Shown piece by piece: positions 1 to 9,178 of a stretch of 64,000 bases of DNA. The stretch covers positions 1 through 64,000 of the forward strand of contig BQIV01000001.1 of NCBI GenBank assembly GCA_021604005.1. The letters are read 5' to 3'. The notes beneath the pieces were generated by a model. The model did no database searches. It saw nothing but the letters and a program-made list of their open reading frames with translations, and had not been told where the DNA came from. The position numbers were made by a program, and so were the translations under genes. This stretch comes from Nitrospirales bacterium. Its GTDB lineage: Bacteria > Nitrospirota > Nitrospiria > Nitrospirales > UBA8639. Positions within the stretch are counted from its first letter, which is position 1, and each line of letters starts with the position of its first letter.

Positions 1-176
1 CTCTAGCGAAACCTCATCCGTTCTCAGGGAATACACATGCCCAATCGAACGCAAGCACACACGTCAACCAGATGAAAGAGTCGTGGCACGGCTAGAGCCT
101 GCAGGCGTCAGAGCATAGGTACTAAGAAAAAGTTAAAAAACAATAGTTTGAACTGTGTAGTTACCAGAAAGGAGCG

Positions 177-1067
177 TTGAAATTGACTGATCCAACACAA
201 GTCGAGGTCGGGCGTATCGCGTCGTTATGGCGATATCCAGTGAAGTCGATGATGGGTGAAGAATTATCTTTGTCTCAGGTAAAGGAACGTGGGATATTTG
301 GTGACCGGTCCTATGCGATTTTGGATCATTCGGACGGGAAAATTGCTACAGCCAAAAACCCCAGGAAATGGCCGACGCTATTTTCGTTTCAGGCGGCATT
401 CCCTGATGCAATGGATGCGGCTGACCACGTGTCTCCGGTTCACATCACATTGTCAAATGGAACGTTGCTGACTAGTGAGCGGGATGATGTTGATGATAAG
501 CTTTCCAAGGTGCTCAATCGCGAGGTCATGTTAGTGATGACTGAGAATGGTGTGGTAAAAGGTGTCCGGTCGCCGCTTCCTGCGTCCTGGACCGCTCACT
601 CTGAGGAATACTGGCCTGATGTCGATGGTCGCGATCATCGCGATACCGTGACAGATTTTTCGCTCCCTCAAGGAACATTTTTCGACGCGGCCATGGTCCA
701 TATTCTTACGACCGCCACAGTCTCTCAGCTTCATGAGAGCTATCCCGATGGACAGTTCGCCGTCTCTCGCTTTCGTCCCAATCTTGTGATCGAAACAACG
801 GAAGGCACCAAGGGATTTGCAGAAAATGCATGGATTGGACAGACCCTTTCCATTGGAGATCATGTTCGATTGAAAGTATCCGGTCCGTGTGCCCGTTGTG
901 TCATGACCACATTATCGCAGGGAGATCTTCCTAAAGACCCCGGTATCCTGCGTACGGCACTCAAGCACAATCACGGGAATGTCGGAGTCTATGCGTCAGT
1001 CATACAGGGAGGATCCATTCGACGCGACGACCGGATACATTTGGAGATGTCATCAGATGCGTTTTGA
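177..1067 (+). CDS. MOSC domain protein (YcbX-like)
   Basis: Predicted MOSC protein of 296 residues. The N-terminal part (about 10-130) looks like the MOSC beta-barrel domain, with the typical WRYPVKSMMGE opening. The C-terminal MOSC domain contains SRFRPNLVIE and the conserved cysteine region SGPCARCVMTT near residue 238. MOSC proteins bind sulfur or molybdenum cofactor and act in sulfur transfer or in reduction of N-hydroxylated compounds; the substrate here cannot be told. The start is TTG at 177, chosen because GAAAGGAG lies just upstream. It is convergent with the dehydrogenase that follows. No signal peptide is seen, so it is probably cytoplasmic. Confidence 0.85.
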   Translation: MKLTDPTQVEVGRIASLWRYPVKSMMGEELSLSQVKERGIFGDRSYAILDHSDGKIATAKNPRKWPTLFSFQAAFPDAMDAADHVSPVHITLSNGTLLTSERDDVDDKLSKVLNREVMLVMTENGVVKGVRSPLPASWTAHSEEYWPDVDGRDHRDTVTDFSLPQGTFFDAAMVHILTTATVSQLHESYPDGQFAVSRFRPNLVIETTEGTKGFAENAWIGQTLSIGDHVRLKVSGPCARCVMTTLSQGDLPKDPGILRTALKHNHGNVGVYASVIQGGSIRRDDRIHLEMSSDAF

Positions 1068-1138
1068 GGCTGGAGTTTCGCTATTCGTATTTTGAGTGCA
1101 TGGAACGTAATTAAAGCGGTTCAGAACGCATACACGCT

Positions 1139-1154
1139 GAAACGTGGGCGTTTC
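1139..1154. terminator. Short hairpin between convergent genes
   Basis: GAAACG / CGTTTC inverted repeat with a 4-base loop lies directly at the 3' end of the minus-strand dehydrogenase gene and after the MOSC gene. It has no clear T tract, so it is a weak candidate bidirectional terminator. Confidence 0.25.
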
Positions 1155-2048
1155 TTATCCTCGTCCGCGAAACGTGAGTTCCGCAATAGCAGACTTATCG
1201 AGTTCGCCTTTTCCTCGTTGGACTAGCCGACGGTATTGCTCGAGTGTGGCCGTTGCAAGTGGAAGTGTGAGCCCTTGTTCTTGTCCCATGTCAACAGCGA
1301 TGCCAGAGTCTTTCGCGGCATGTGCAGCTGAAAAGTAACATTCATGGTCTCTATTGACCATATCATTCCCATCGGTTTCCAGTACCCGCGAGGCAGCGCC
1401 TGTCTGAGCAAACACTTCTTGCAACATGGCGAGGTCAAGACCCAGCGCCTGGCCTAACCCTAGGCCTTCGGCGAGTCCTGCCGTATTAATGTTCATGACC
1501 ATGTTGACGAGTGCTTTGACTTTGGCGGCCTCGCCGGCTTGACCGATATGTCGAAGTGCTATGCTCATGGATTGAAGCAGCGGTTCGGCGCGTTGGAATG
1601 CTTCCGGTTTTCCTCCACACATCAGATAGAGCGTGCCTTCCCGGGCTTGCGTAATGCTACTGGCCATGCAGGCTTCGAGGCTTTGTCCGCCGTGTTGTTC
1701 GACTAATGTTTCAATTTCTATGTGAAGTGCCGGAGTATTTGTGGCGCAATTGATGAATAAGCAATGTGAGGCATGGGCTAAGAGACTATCAGGCGAGTTT
1801 GGTTTGTAAATATCCCGCATGGCTTGATCATCGCTCACGACCGTGATGACGATATTGGAGTGCTTGGCAACGTCTGCGGGTGTCGTGGCGGCCTCAACAA
1901 GCAACTCCTCGACTAACGACGTCATGGCGATGGGGTTTGTATCAAAGACTTTTGTTAACCTATAACCATGGTCATGAAGTCGCCGGGCCATATTGGCCCC
2001 CATTCGTCCGATTCCGACAAATCCTACCCGGAACTCAGTTTTATGCAT
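1155..2048 (-). CDS. NAD(P)-dependent beta-hydroxyacid dehydrogenase (3-hydroxyisobutyrate dehydrogenase family)
   Basis: 297 residues, the usual length of the family. The N-terminal Rossmann fold carries VGFVGIGRMGANMARRL (GxGxxG). The all-helical C-terminal part includes KALVNMVMNINTAGLAEGL, where the Lys is the conserved catalytic lysine of beta-hydroxyacid dehydrogenases. Members oxidise 3-hydroxyisobutyrate, tartronate semialdehyde, gamma-hydroxybutyrate or glyoxylate-related acids. The exact substrate is not predictable, and no pathway partner lies beside it. It is divergent from purE. Confidence 0.85.
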   Translation of the reverse strand: MHKTEFRVGFVGIGRMGANMARRLHDHGYRLTKVFDTNPIAMTSLVEELLVEAATTPADVAKHSNIVITVVSDDQAMRDIYKPNSPDSLLAHASHCLFINCATNTPALHIEIETLVEQHGGQSLEACMASSITQAREGTLYLMCGGKPEAFQRAEPLLQSMSIALRHIGQAGEAAKVKALVNMVMNINTAGLAEGLGLGQALGLDLAMLQEVFAQTGAASRVLETDGNDMVNRDHECYFSAAHAAKDSGIAVDMGQEQGLTLPLATATLEQYRRLVQRGKGELDKSAIAELTFRGRG

Positions 2049-2269
2049 CGGATAGTACTCCTTTACGCTGTCACCTTGAGGCTATAAATTTGATAGATGT
2101 GAGCCTGTGTGAACATTGATTCTACTATGTACCATTATTCGAATAGTGTTGCCAGTGCTATCTAAATTGACGGAAAATTTCTGGGTTTGTCTAGACCTCT
2201 TGTGAGCAAAACAGGTATGGTATCGTTTCGTGTTGTATCCTTCATCAACCTACAAGTAGGAAGACTGTC

Positions 2270-2776
2270 ATGACTCAACAGAGCCAAAGTGCACCACCTC
2301 GTGTCGCGATTCTCATGGGTAGTCGAAGTGATCTTGAAACAATGAATCATGCGAGCGACATGCTCAAGAAATTACAAATTGCTCATGAAGTAAGAATTTT
2401 GTCTGCGCATCGTGCGACAGATGCCCTTTTAGACTATATTGGGGATGCAGAGAAGCGTGGAGTGCAAGTGATCATTGCTGGAGCCGGTGGGGCTGCTCAT
2501 TTGGCCGGCGTCATTGCGGCCAAAACAATGCTCCCGGTTCTAGGAGTCCCCATGCAGTCCAAAGCGTTACAGGGGATGGATTCACTCCTGTCTATTGTGC
2601 AAATGCCCAAAGGCATACCGGTTGGGACGTTGGCCATTGGTTCAGCCGGGGCAGCGAATGCCGGACTGTTGGCGGCGGCGATCTTAGCCCTAGCCGATCA
2701 AGGCGTCCGCGATCGGCTGACGGCATTTCGTGAAGAGCAAACTCAAAAGGTTTTAGCCGATCAAATCGTAACCTGA
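2270..2776 (+). CDS. purE: N5-carboxyaminoimidazole ribonucleotide mutase PurE
   Basis: 168-residue class I PurE of de novo purine synthesis, which converts N5-CAIR to CAIR. The N-terminal phosphate/nucleotide-binding motif [14 protein letters not shown], the SAHR motif with its conserved His, and [14 protein letters not shown] and GVPMQS are all present. The partner PurK is not in this window, so purE stands alone; purA of the same overall pathway is far away at 44.4 kb. ATG start with AGGAAG upstream. Confidence 0.95.
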   Translation: MTQQSQSAPPRVAILMGSRSDLETMNHASDMLKKLQIAHEVRILSAHRATDALLDYIGDAEKRGVQVIIAGAGGAAHLAGVIAAKTMLPVLGVPMQSKALQGMDSLLSIVQMPKGIPVGTLAIGSAGAANAGLLAAAILALADQGVRDRLTAFREEQTQKVLADQIVT

Positions 2777-2833
2777 AGACGTATATCAGAAACTGTGTTT
2801 CAGCTGTTTCATTTGAAAGTTTCTGACTCGTCT
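2777..2833 (+). terminator. Hairpin after purE
   Basis: Nested inverted repeat AGACG..TCAGAAAC ... GTTTCTGA..CGTCT begins at the purE stop codon. It has a long stem with a 25-base loop and a modest T-rich tail. It probably terminates or stabilises the purE transcript. Confidence 0.45.
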
Positions 2834-3045
2834 TCTATAGCCGTTTCAGTTATGCCGAATCTATATGTCGTCGTACTGAATGCTGATTGGCCCTTCATTA
2901 TTGAACCGTCAATCGCCTGCAGGTCATCCAGGCGGGCATAACCTTCCTTGTGTTCACGTTGTACCGCGCTGGGCTATAGCCGATTCCATGAACTTTGACA
3001 CCTTGAAGTCCTTAATTCCGCAGGGAAAGTCAGGGTGGCTCAACT
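2834..3045. other. Intergenic, no gene seen
   Basis: Together with the flanking hairpin and repeat this makes about 330 bases between purE and the DUF1653 gene. I see no coding potential. Two short sequences related to the dispersed repeat below (TATAGCC..) occur around 2837 and 2969, possibly decayed copies. Confidence 0.4.
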
Positions 3046-3110
3046 GAAATGTATTAGGATTCGCTATAGTTGTATTTTCCTGTTTGGAATGTATTTGGAT
3101 TCGCTATAGT
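3046..3110. repeat. Dispersed repeat copy A (two direct units)
   Basis: Two 25-base units at 3046-3070 and 3086-3110 share GTATT.GGATTCGCTATAGT and are separated by a TTCCTGTTT-type spacer. The same unit and spacer recur at 11,027 and 38,684. The right-hand unit supplies the TAG stop of the DUF1653 gene on the minus strand. Confidence 0.7.
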
Positions 3111-3310
3111 CGTTGAAAGCGTGGAATCCGGCTTCCGTCTTTCTCAACGTCTTCTTCAAAGAGATGCCTCGGCCTGACCCACAGGCCGTGTTCGCCATAG
3201 AGCGCCCGGTAGACCACAAATTCTTCTTCCGTCTCACTATGCCTGGCGCATCCAATGACCTGATAGTCCTTCCCTTTGTAATGCCGGTATCGTCCGTTTT
3301 CAACCATCAC
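3104..3310 (-). CDS. DUF1653 domain protein
   Basis: 68-residue protein matching the DUF1653 family as I know it: GRYRHYKGKDYQVIG, ARHSETEEEFVVYRALYG, GLWVRPRHLFEE and a terminal PRF. These are small beta-rich cytoplasmic proteins without an established function. The start is an ATG at 3310. The stop codon lies inside a dispersed repeat, so the gene's end may have been set by the repeat insertion. A second frame overlapping most of this gene is a shadow. Confidence 0.8.
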   Translation of the reverse strand: MMVENGRYRHYKGKDYQVIGCARHSETEEEFVVYRALYGEHGLWVRPRHLFEEDVEKDGSRIPRFQRL

Positions 3311-3354
3311 GGTTCTCCTTTGTGTGCTCTCAATTCATGATCCAACTGTTGTTT

Positions 3355-4248
3355 TTAGGATGAAAGTGGAAATTGCTGTCGATAGGCGAACAGGGCAATA
3401 CTCGTGGCCATTGCCGCATTTAAGGAGTCGACGGTTTTGGCCTGAGGAATCATGACCGTGTGTTGAAACTGTGCATCTGGCAACCCAAGGCCTTCTTCTC
3501 CGACCAGCAGTCGAATATGTTCAGGCCATTGCCAGGTCGAAAGGTCGTTTCCCTTGAGATCCAGAGATACAATCCATCGACAAATTTCAGGGTGGCTCAG
3601 GTCACGAATCTCCGGACCTTCCCACAGCGATTGCTCGAAGATGGTTCCGCTCGATGCCCGGATCGTTTTGGGATGAAACGGGTTAGCCGCTTCCTGTAAC
3701 ACTATCAGTTTCTGTACGCCGAAAGCCGAGCAGCTACGTATGACCGTTCCGAGATTATTCGGGTTGCCGAGTGGGCACAGCACTTCGACTCCTTCCGGGG
3801 GAACAGAGAGATTGGCGGATGGGACCATGGGGGTATGACACACGAGAAGAGGAAACGCCGTTCCCGCAGTATCGAGTTGTTGAAAGAGTGTATCCGCCAG
3901 GTGAAACGCACGTACGTGTTCTGGTACCTCTGGCAGTTCGTGATGTTGTGAAGAGTAGAGATATTCCTTGCAAAGTGTTGGATGACGAGACACTGTTTCC
4001 TGAATAATCTTCCTGCCCGCGACAAGGCATTGTCCATGTTTCTGAATTCCTTTCCGCTCACATAATGATACCCAACGTTTGAAGTGGATATTTTTTGTGC
4101 TCGTGATGCGTCGTTCATGATCGACTGCAGGGCTTGAAGGACGAGGAGGCATAGTCTGAAAACGAGAAGTCATGGGTATCGTTGGGGTGTCTTTTTTGGT
4201 GTTCAGCTTCAAAGAGAATAATGCACAGCATTCTAACAGAACCAGCAT
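3355..4248 (-). CDS. TrmH/SpoU-family RNA 2'-O-methyltransferase
   Basis: SPOUT-fold methyltransferase. An N-terminal substrate-binding segment (RKGIQKHGQCLVAGRKIIQE, near residue 65) is followed by the knotted catalytic domain with PLGNPNNLGTVIRSCSAFGV (motif 1), LLVGEEGLGLP (motif 2) and IPQAKTVDSLNAAMATSIALF (motif 3). Such enzymes methylate ribose 2'-OH in tRNA or rRNA using S-adenosylmethionine; the target nucleotide is unknown. The first 25-45 residues do not look like the family, and starts at 4173 or 4152 are possible. None of the starts has a clear ribosome-binding site. Confidence 0.85.
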   Translation of the reverse strand: MLVLLECCALFSLKLNTKKDTPTIPMTSRFQTMPPRPSSPAVDHERRITSTKNIHFKRWVSLCERKGIQKHGQCLVAGRKIIQETVSRHPTLCKEYLYSSQHHELPEVPEHVRAFHLADTLFQQLDTAGTAFPLLVCHTPMVPSANLSVPPEGVEVLCPLGNPNNLGTVIRSCSAFGVQKLIVLQEAANPFHPKTIRASSGTIFEQSLWEGPEIRDLSHPEICRWIVSLDLKGNDLSTWQWPEHIRLLVGEEGLGLPDAQFQHTVMIPQAKTVDSLNAAMATSIALFAYRQQFPLSS

Positions 4249-4440
4249 TCAGAAACCGGTGTTTTAGCCGATAGAAACTATAGGTGAATCGAGGGGTGTG
4301 TGATGTGTGAGGGCTCTCACATTGTGGATGCGGCAGGTTTGCATAGGGACCGCCATGCCGACATTGACTATGAGCTGTGAGCGATGATGAGGCTACGGAG
4401 AGGATTGGTTATCAGCTATTTTTTGTAAGGAGACGGATGC

Positions 4441-5574
4441 ATGTTTAAGCTGTGGTCTGGAGACGACAAGAAATCGACAGAGGCAAAACTGGAAGACCGT
4501 CAATTGAGTGCGGTGGCGTACGTCGATGGACATGATGCCGCGGCTCAGGCTTCCGAAGCATTGGCTAAAATTTTACGTGTATTAGGCCGGTATTCATTCG
4601 ATCTCGATTATGCCGTGGTTGAAGATATTGAAAAAGACTTTGAACGGTGGGCGATGCACGTTCTGGTGGGGACGACGGCCGTGGAAGATGACGAGCCACT
4701 GACCGAGGGTCGACGGGATTGGGGAGGACTCAACCAATTCGTCAATATGCATCGGCAGCAGGAAAAAAAGTACGTCTCCGAAAGTTTGGGAGATCTTCGA
4801 GATGTCTTGTTAACCTTTACGCAAACCATTGGACAGACAGTGATTGATGATCAGGAGACTGATCGACAACTCGCGATGCATCTTGGAGAATTACAGACGG
4901 CTTCCGAAACCCATTCTGCGGAAGAAATGAAAAATGCCCTGCTTCTTGCGGTGCAAGGGATCAGTCAGGTCATTGTGGAGCGCAAAGAGCGTCAGCAAGC
5001 GCATGTCGAGTTATTGGGATCAAAACTGCAAAAAATGCAAGTGGAACTTGGGCAAGCGCGTGCGCAAATGACCCTGGACCCACTCACGAAGCTCTATAAT
5101 CGAACAGCTTTGGACACGCAGTTGGAGCGTGTCGTGGGCCTGCATCTTCTTGCGGGATCGGCGGCCAGTGTCTTAATGATTGATGTCGATCATTTTAAGC
5201 AGGTGAATGATACGTATGGTCATCGAGCCGGCGATGCCGTGTTGCAACAGTTTGCCGATCGACTGGTGTCGACCTTTTTGCGGAAATCGGATTTTCTTGC
5301 TCGCTATGGAGGCGAAGAAATGGTCGTGTTGCTTCAGAGCGATGGATTGGATGTGAGTACCAGAGTTGCGGAGCGGTTTTTAGAGACTATCAGAAGTACG
5401 CCCTTCGATCATGAAGGAACGGAGATTCCCATCACGGCTTCTATAGGGTTGGCGGAGCTTATGCCTGGAGAGTCCGCGGCGTCCTGGGTTGAGCGAGCAG
5501 ACCGGGCGCTCTATCAGGCAAAGGAAACGGGACGCGATCGTCTGTGTGTGGCACCCGGAACCGTAGCGGTCTAA
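4441..5574 (+). CDS. Diguanylate cyclase (GGDEF domain)
   Basis: 377 residues. The N-terminal part (1-200) is helical and unlike any sensor domain I recognise; it has no membrane segment, so the protein is probably cytosolic. The C-terminal GGDEF domain (about 210-370) makes cyclic di-GMP from two GTP. The active loop reads RYGGEEM (G290-M294), a GGEEF variant with Met in the last position. The RxxD product-inhibition site is intact (R281-D284), and DVDHFKQVNDTYGH carries the metal-binding Asp. Activity and feedback inhibition are therefore expected. It is convergent with an HDOD protein. Confidence 0.9.
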   Translation: MFKLWSGDDKKSTEAKLEDRQLSAVAYVDGHDAAAQASEALAKILRVLGRYSFDLDYAVVEDIEKDFERWAMHVLVGTTAVEDDEPLTEGRRDWGGLNQFVNMHRQQEKKYVSESLGDLRDVLLTFTQTIGQTVIDDQETDRQLAMHLGELQTASETHSAEEMKNALLLAVQGISQVIVERKERQQAHVELLGSKLQKMQVELGQARAQMTLDPLTKLYNRTALDTQLERVVGLHLLAGSAASVLMIDVDHFKQVNDTYGHRAGDAVLQQFADRLVSTFLRKSDFLARYGGEEMVVLLQSDGLDVSTRVAERFLETIRSTPFDHEGTEIPITASIGLAELMPGESAASWVERADRALYQAKETGRDRLCVAPGTVAV

Positions 5575-5604
5575 CGGAACGGGTTGAGAATCCATAACCG
5601 TTAG
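5571..5604. terminator. Shared hairpin between convergent GGDEF and HDOD genes
   Basis: CTAACGG at 5571 pairs with CCGTTAG at 5598. The hairpin spans the stop codons of both convergent genes. There is little poly-T, so this is a plausible but weak bidirectional terminator. Confidence 0.4.
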
Positions 5605-6635
5605 GTCTGTTCGGATTGCGTGTCCTGTGTGAGGCCAGAAGCCAGGATTGTCGTGGCGATGTGGAGGGGGCGTTCGATTTCTGCTGCGCTCCCGATGTGT
5701 GTTTGGAAAAATCCGGCGATTTCCGAAAGACCTTCAGGAATGTGCGTGACAATGGCCAGAACATCTTCAGGGCATAGGTCAAGCCATTCGTGTGCTGCCA
5801 GAGTAGCCTCCTGCACCGCCTCTTCCGTATCCGTGCGGCACCAGAGATCGGCGAGTCGTCCTGCGAGGGCCACACAGTACATGATGGCCTGTTGCTCCTC
5901 GGTGCAATCAGGTCTGTTATCAGGTTGGTGACTGGCATCGATGGCGAGTTGTAATGCTTGTGGAAGTTGCCAGGATTCCGCCATCCAACTTCCCATCTTG
6001 GCATGATCGCATCCAAAGTACTGTGTTTCGAGCATGTGGAGTTGTGTGTGGTTGTTTTTCGCATCCATGGTCAATGTCCGTGCGACTTCCGGTGCCACCT
6101 CGTTTAATGCCAAGAGCCCAATGTCTTGAAGCAGTGCAGCAATAAAGACCAGTTCGGGGTCGGGGAGTTTGCACCAATGCCCTAACGTTCGGCCGGCAAT
6201 GCTGGCAATGATAGAGCGGCGCCAGAATTTCGAATGGTCCATTCCGACATGCTCGGGATGATTCATGTCCTGACATAATCGATAGAAACAGAAAGACAAA
6301 GCCAGGGAGTTGACGGCATTGATGCCGAGCAATGTAACCGCTTGAACGATATTGCTGACGGTATGGCGAGTTCCGCCGTAATAACTGGAGTTTGCAATGT
6401 GCAGAAGCCTTGCAACGATTGCAGGATCTTGACTCATTAATGCCGCCAATTTTTCAAGGTCTGTATCTTCATTTCGGCACATTTTTAAAATGTGTGACGC
6501 AATTGGCGGAAGAGCCGGAAGGCCTAATGATTGCCGTAACCGGTCGAATAGCAACCCATGTTCGCCTGAATGCCAGAGTGAGTCTTCAGCGAGCTTCTGT
6601 GAGGCTTTCGGTGTGTGTATGCTGTTGTCGATCAA
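5601..6635 (-). CDS. HDOD domain signalling protein
   Basis: 344 residues. The HDOD domain spans about 30-230: LPALPPIASHILKMC at its start, PAIVARLLHIANSSYYGG, and AVTLLGINAVNSLALSF. HDOD domains resemble HD phosphohydrolases but usually lack the full metal site; they occur in regulators of chemotaxis, biofilm and stress. No additional domain is evident. Translation starts at a TTG with GGAGAA about 8 bases upstream. It lies opposite the diguanylate cyclase, which fits a signalling role, but a functional link is inference. Confidence 0.85.
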   Translation of the reverse strand: MIDNSIHTPKASQKLAEDSLWHSGEHGLLFDRLRQSLGLPALPPIASHILKMCRNEDTDLEKLAALMSQDPAIVARLLHIANSSYYGGTRHTVSNIVQAVTLLGINAVNSLALSFCFYRLCQDMNHPEHVGMDHSKFWRRSIIASIAGRTLGHWCKLPDPELVFIAALLQDIGLLALNEVAPEVARTLTMDAKNNHTQLHMLETQYFGCDHAKMGSWMAESWQLPQALQLAIDASHQPDNRPDCTEEQQAIMYCVALAGRLADLWCRTDTEEAVQEATLAAHEWLDLCPEDVLAIVTHIPEGLSEIAGFFQTHIGSAAEIERPLHIATTILASGLTQDTQSEQT

Positions 6636-6769
6636 TGCCGTGTTCTCCAGCGTTCAAATAATAGACGAGATGGCTTGCCTATAGTTTCGGTGAAAAATAT
6701 TCAGGCTTAAGTGGAAATTCGGCTAGGATGCCCTGACACCTATTCAGGCAGGCCACTTGGTAGGAACAT

Positions 6770-8815
6770 CTAGAGGGAATATTCTAGCCCCATTCTGAAA
6801 GAAAGACGGGGGCCGGGAAATCCAAGGTATTCTTCGTATGCGGCATTGGTGACATTTTCGAATATTCCGAAAAGACGCCAGGCGGGTGTAGGGCGGTACG
6901 TGATCGCAAGATCGGCTTTGACATACCCCCCGACCCTATCCTCTTCCGTCGGAATTTGGAGGTCAAAGCGTCTGCCGATGACTCGGACTTGAGTCCGTAT
7001 GGTCCATGCTGATGTGGGGTGAGCCGTCAGTATGACGCCGCCGCTCCACTCCGGTCGATTACGAAGGGGATCTTCGGTACCCTTAATGTCCGTATTCAGG
7101 TAGGTCATAAACCCTTTAACGGATAATCCTGTTAGCGGAGTGAAGAGGGTTGATAATTCAAGCCCTTGCGTATTGACGGTTTGAAGATTGACGAGGCGAA
7201 ATGTATTCATTCTCGCGAGTACGGGATCCAGGTCGATGAGTTGTGAAAAGCGATGGTGAAAATAGGTGAGTTCAATCTCCGGGCCGTCGTGCCCTAAGCT
7301 CTGGTGAATGCCAATGTCCCATCCTTGGCTACGTTCCGGCTTTAACTGCGGATTGCCGATTGCCGGATCACTGAGGCTCGCCATGCTCGGAAGTTTAAAC
7401 CCTTCTCCATATCCAGCACGTATGCGTGTCGAGGTCGTAGCATGATAGCTCAGAGCCACCCGTGGGTTTATCGCTACGTCAAACCCTTCTGGAATATCCA
7501 TTCGAAGACCTACCGTAGCCTGAATATCTGACAGGAGGGTCCCTGATATTTCCGTGAAGAGGGCATGGGTCGATCGTGTGTTGTGAAAATTCGTGTGTTG
7601 ATCTGTTGGAGCCCCGAGCGCTGTGAGTTTTTGAATGCCATCGCGCTTGCCAATTTCCTGGGTGAGTTGCATGCCGCCGGCAAGCGACCAATCTGGAGTC
7701 AGAGCCATCGTATGTCGCCAGGTTGGTTGAATGCGGGTATACGTTGTGCGAAACGTATGTGGAGGAATCCGAAAGATTGCCGGAGCTGACGCAACGCCTG
7801 GATTGTCGCTGTCTTGCGTACGTCGAAAGATATTGAGCGACAGGGTGTGTTTCCAATGATCTGTCGGATTATGGGTCAACTGAAGTCCCGACACGAGTTC
7901 GGCGGTACTGCGTTTTTCAGGTTCTCGAATGAAGGCTAAGCGTGGCCCACCGCTACCTTCTGGAAAGCTCTGGGTTGACGTGTGGGTGAATTGCCCGGTG
8001 AGGCGGAGCGTCACAGGAAGATCCGTGTTCCACTGTATATGCCAGCCTGCGGTTCCCAATTCAAACCGATCATGCTTGATCTGTTCATCATTTCGAGTGT
8101 GTGACAGAGATACCGCATAGGTGAGCGGACCAACGGGGCCATTGGCCTGGAGCAGCGCTCGAGTAAAACCAAACCGTCCGGCCGCACCACGGATAAGTTG
8201 ATGCGATTCCTGCCCTCCTGATTGTGTGATGATATTCACAGCTCCTGAAACGGCTTCAGACCCATACAGCGCTGATAGGGGACCACGAATGATTTCAACT
8301 TTCTCGATTCGTTCCGGCGTGAGCGTCGAGAGGTCAACCGAGCCACCTCGTTGATTGGTAGGGTCATTGATTGGGACGCCATCGAGCATAATTAACGTAA
8401 AATTTGGATCGCCTCCTCGAATATAGATTGAATTGATTCCTCCTCGCCCGCCCATCTCATCGACATGAAGACCGGGAACTTGCTGCAGGATTTCGCTGAA
8501 TCGATGGGCTTGTTGATCGACAATGTCCGATCGGGAAATGACGGTGACGCTGGCGGGCATACGGGAGATTGTGGTTGGGAGTGCTGTGGCACTGACAACA
8601 ACCGGATCGAGTTGGGCAATCTCTGAGTCCTCCGATGCCTGCGATATACCCGCGCTATAGAACAGGCAGGCCAGCAGAAGTAGGTGACCGAAGAGGAGCG
8701 TGAGCGGCCTATGGATGTGCCTGTTCAGACAGAATGATCGGCATGTAAAGAGGCGAAGCGTGTTATTACTGCAAATCCTACTTTTTCCTAATACATGAGA
8801 CAAAGACTTTATCAT
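6770..8815 (-). CDS. TonB-dependent outer-membrane receptor (BtuB-like)
   Basis: 681 residues. A long hydrophobic leader (signal peptide ending near QAS, residue 60) is followed by the TonB-box-like DPVVVSAT. The plug domain contains SRSDIVDQQAHRFSEILQQVPG, IYIRGG, LDGVPIND and EIIRGPLSALYGSEAVSGAVNI. A beta-barrel follows, ending in the aromatic terminal strand RLSFRMGLEYSL. It takes up a scarce ligand across the outer membrane using TonB energy. The plug resembles BtuB-type cobalamin receptors. A cobalamin-dependent ribonucleotide reductase lies at 55-58 kb, but no B12 riboswitch is seen upstream, so the substrate stays open. Confidence 0.88.
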   Translation of the reverse strand: MIKSLSHVLGKSRICSNNTLRLFTCRSFCLNRHIHRPLTLLFGHLLLLACLFYSAGISQASEDSEIAQLDPVVVSATALPTTISRMPASVTVISRSDIVDQQAHRFSEILQQVPGLHVDEMGGRGGINSIYIRGGDPNFTLIMLDGVPINDPTNQRGGSVDLSTLTPERIEKVEIIRGPLSALYGSEAVSGAVNIITQSGGQESHQLIRGAAGRFGFTRALLQANGPVGPLTYAVSLSHTRNDEQIKHDRFELGTAGWHIQWNTDLPVTLRLTGQFTHTSTQSFPEGSGGPRLAFIREPEKRSTAELVSGLQLTHNPTDHWKHTLSLNIFRRTQDSDNPGVASAPAIFRIPPHTFRTTYTRIQPTWRHTMALTPDWSLAGGMQLTQEIGKRDGIQKLTALGAPTDQHTNFHNTRSTHALFTEISGTLLSDIQATVGLRMDIPEGFDVAINPRVALSYHATTSTRIRAGYGEGFKLPSMASLSDPAIGNPQLKPERSQGWDIGIHQSLGHDGPEIELTYFHHRFSQLIDLDPVLARMNTFRLVNLQTVNTQGLELSTLFTPLTGLSVKGFMTYLNTDIKGTEDPLRNRPEWSGGVILTAHPTSAWTIRTQVRVIGRRFDLQIPTEEDRVGGYVKADLAITYRPTPAWRLFGIFENVTNAAYEEYLGFPGPRLSFRMGLEYSL

Positions 8816-9178
8816 TTACAAACAAATAGAGGAGAATGGGTTTGGTGACGATGGAAGCATAGATTATTGGAAGTGGCAACAAATAATTCAAAGGGTGGTC
8901 ACATTCTTTTAACGTCTTGCCATAAGAGATTTTCTGCTGTTCAGTATGACAGAGGCTTGTGGATGTCTTATATCTCTGACAGGCAATGCGAGAACATGAT
9001 ACCTTCTAGGTATACCATGTCGATACATCGGTGAGTCGAACGGGTCGGTCACGTCACCTCAGCAGGCTGCACGCATGTGCTGTCGTGACGCTCTTCATCG
9101 CACGCAGTCGAGGATTGCGGAAATGAGTTTTCATTGTAGGATTGTCGGCTCAAACCTGCCGTGGGTCAGGGAGTTATG
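8816..9178. other. Intergenic, divergent promoters presumed
   Basis: About 360 bases between the divergent TonB receptor and glycosyltransferase genes. I looked for a cobalamin riboswitch and a Fur box on both strands and found neither. AT-rich next to the receptor start; otherwise nothing recognisable. Confidence 0.4.

Noticed and set aside
3064-3303. Second overlapping minus-strand frame at the DUF1653 gene
   Set aside because: The other frame matches DUF1653 throughout; this one is its shadow and runs through the repeat.
8816-9178. Cobalamin riboswitch upstream of the BtuB-like receptor
   Set aside because: The conserved B12-box and core motifs were not found on the minus strand.
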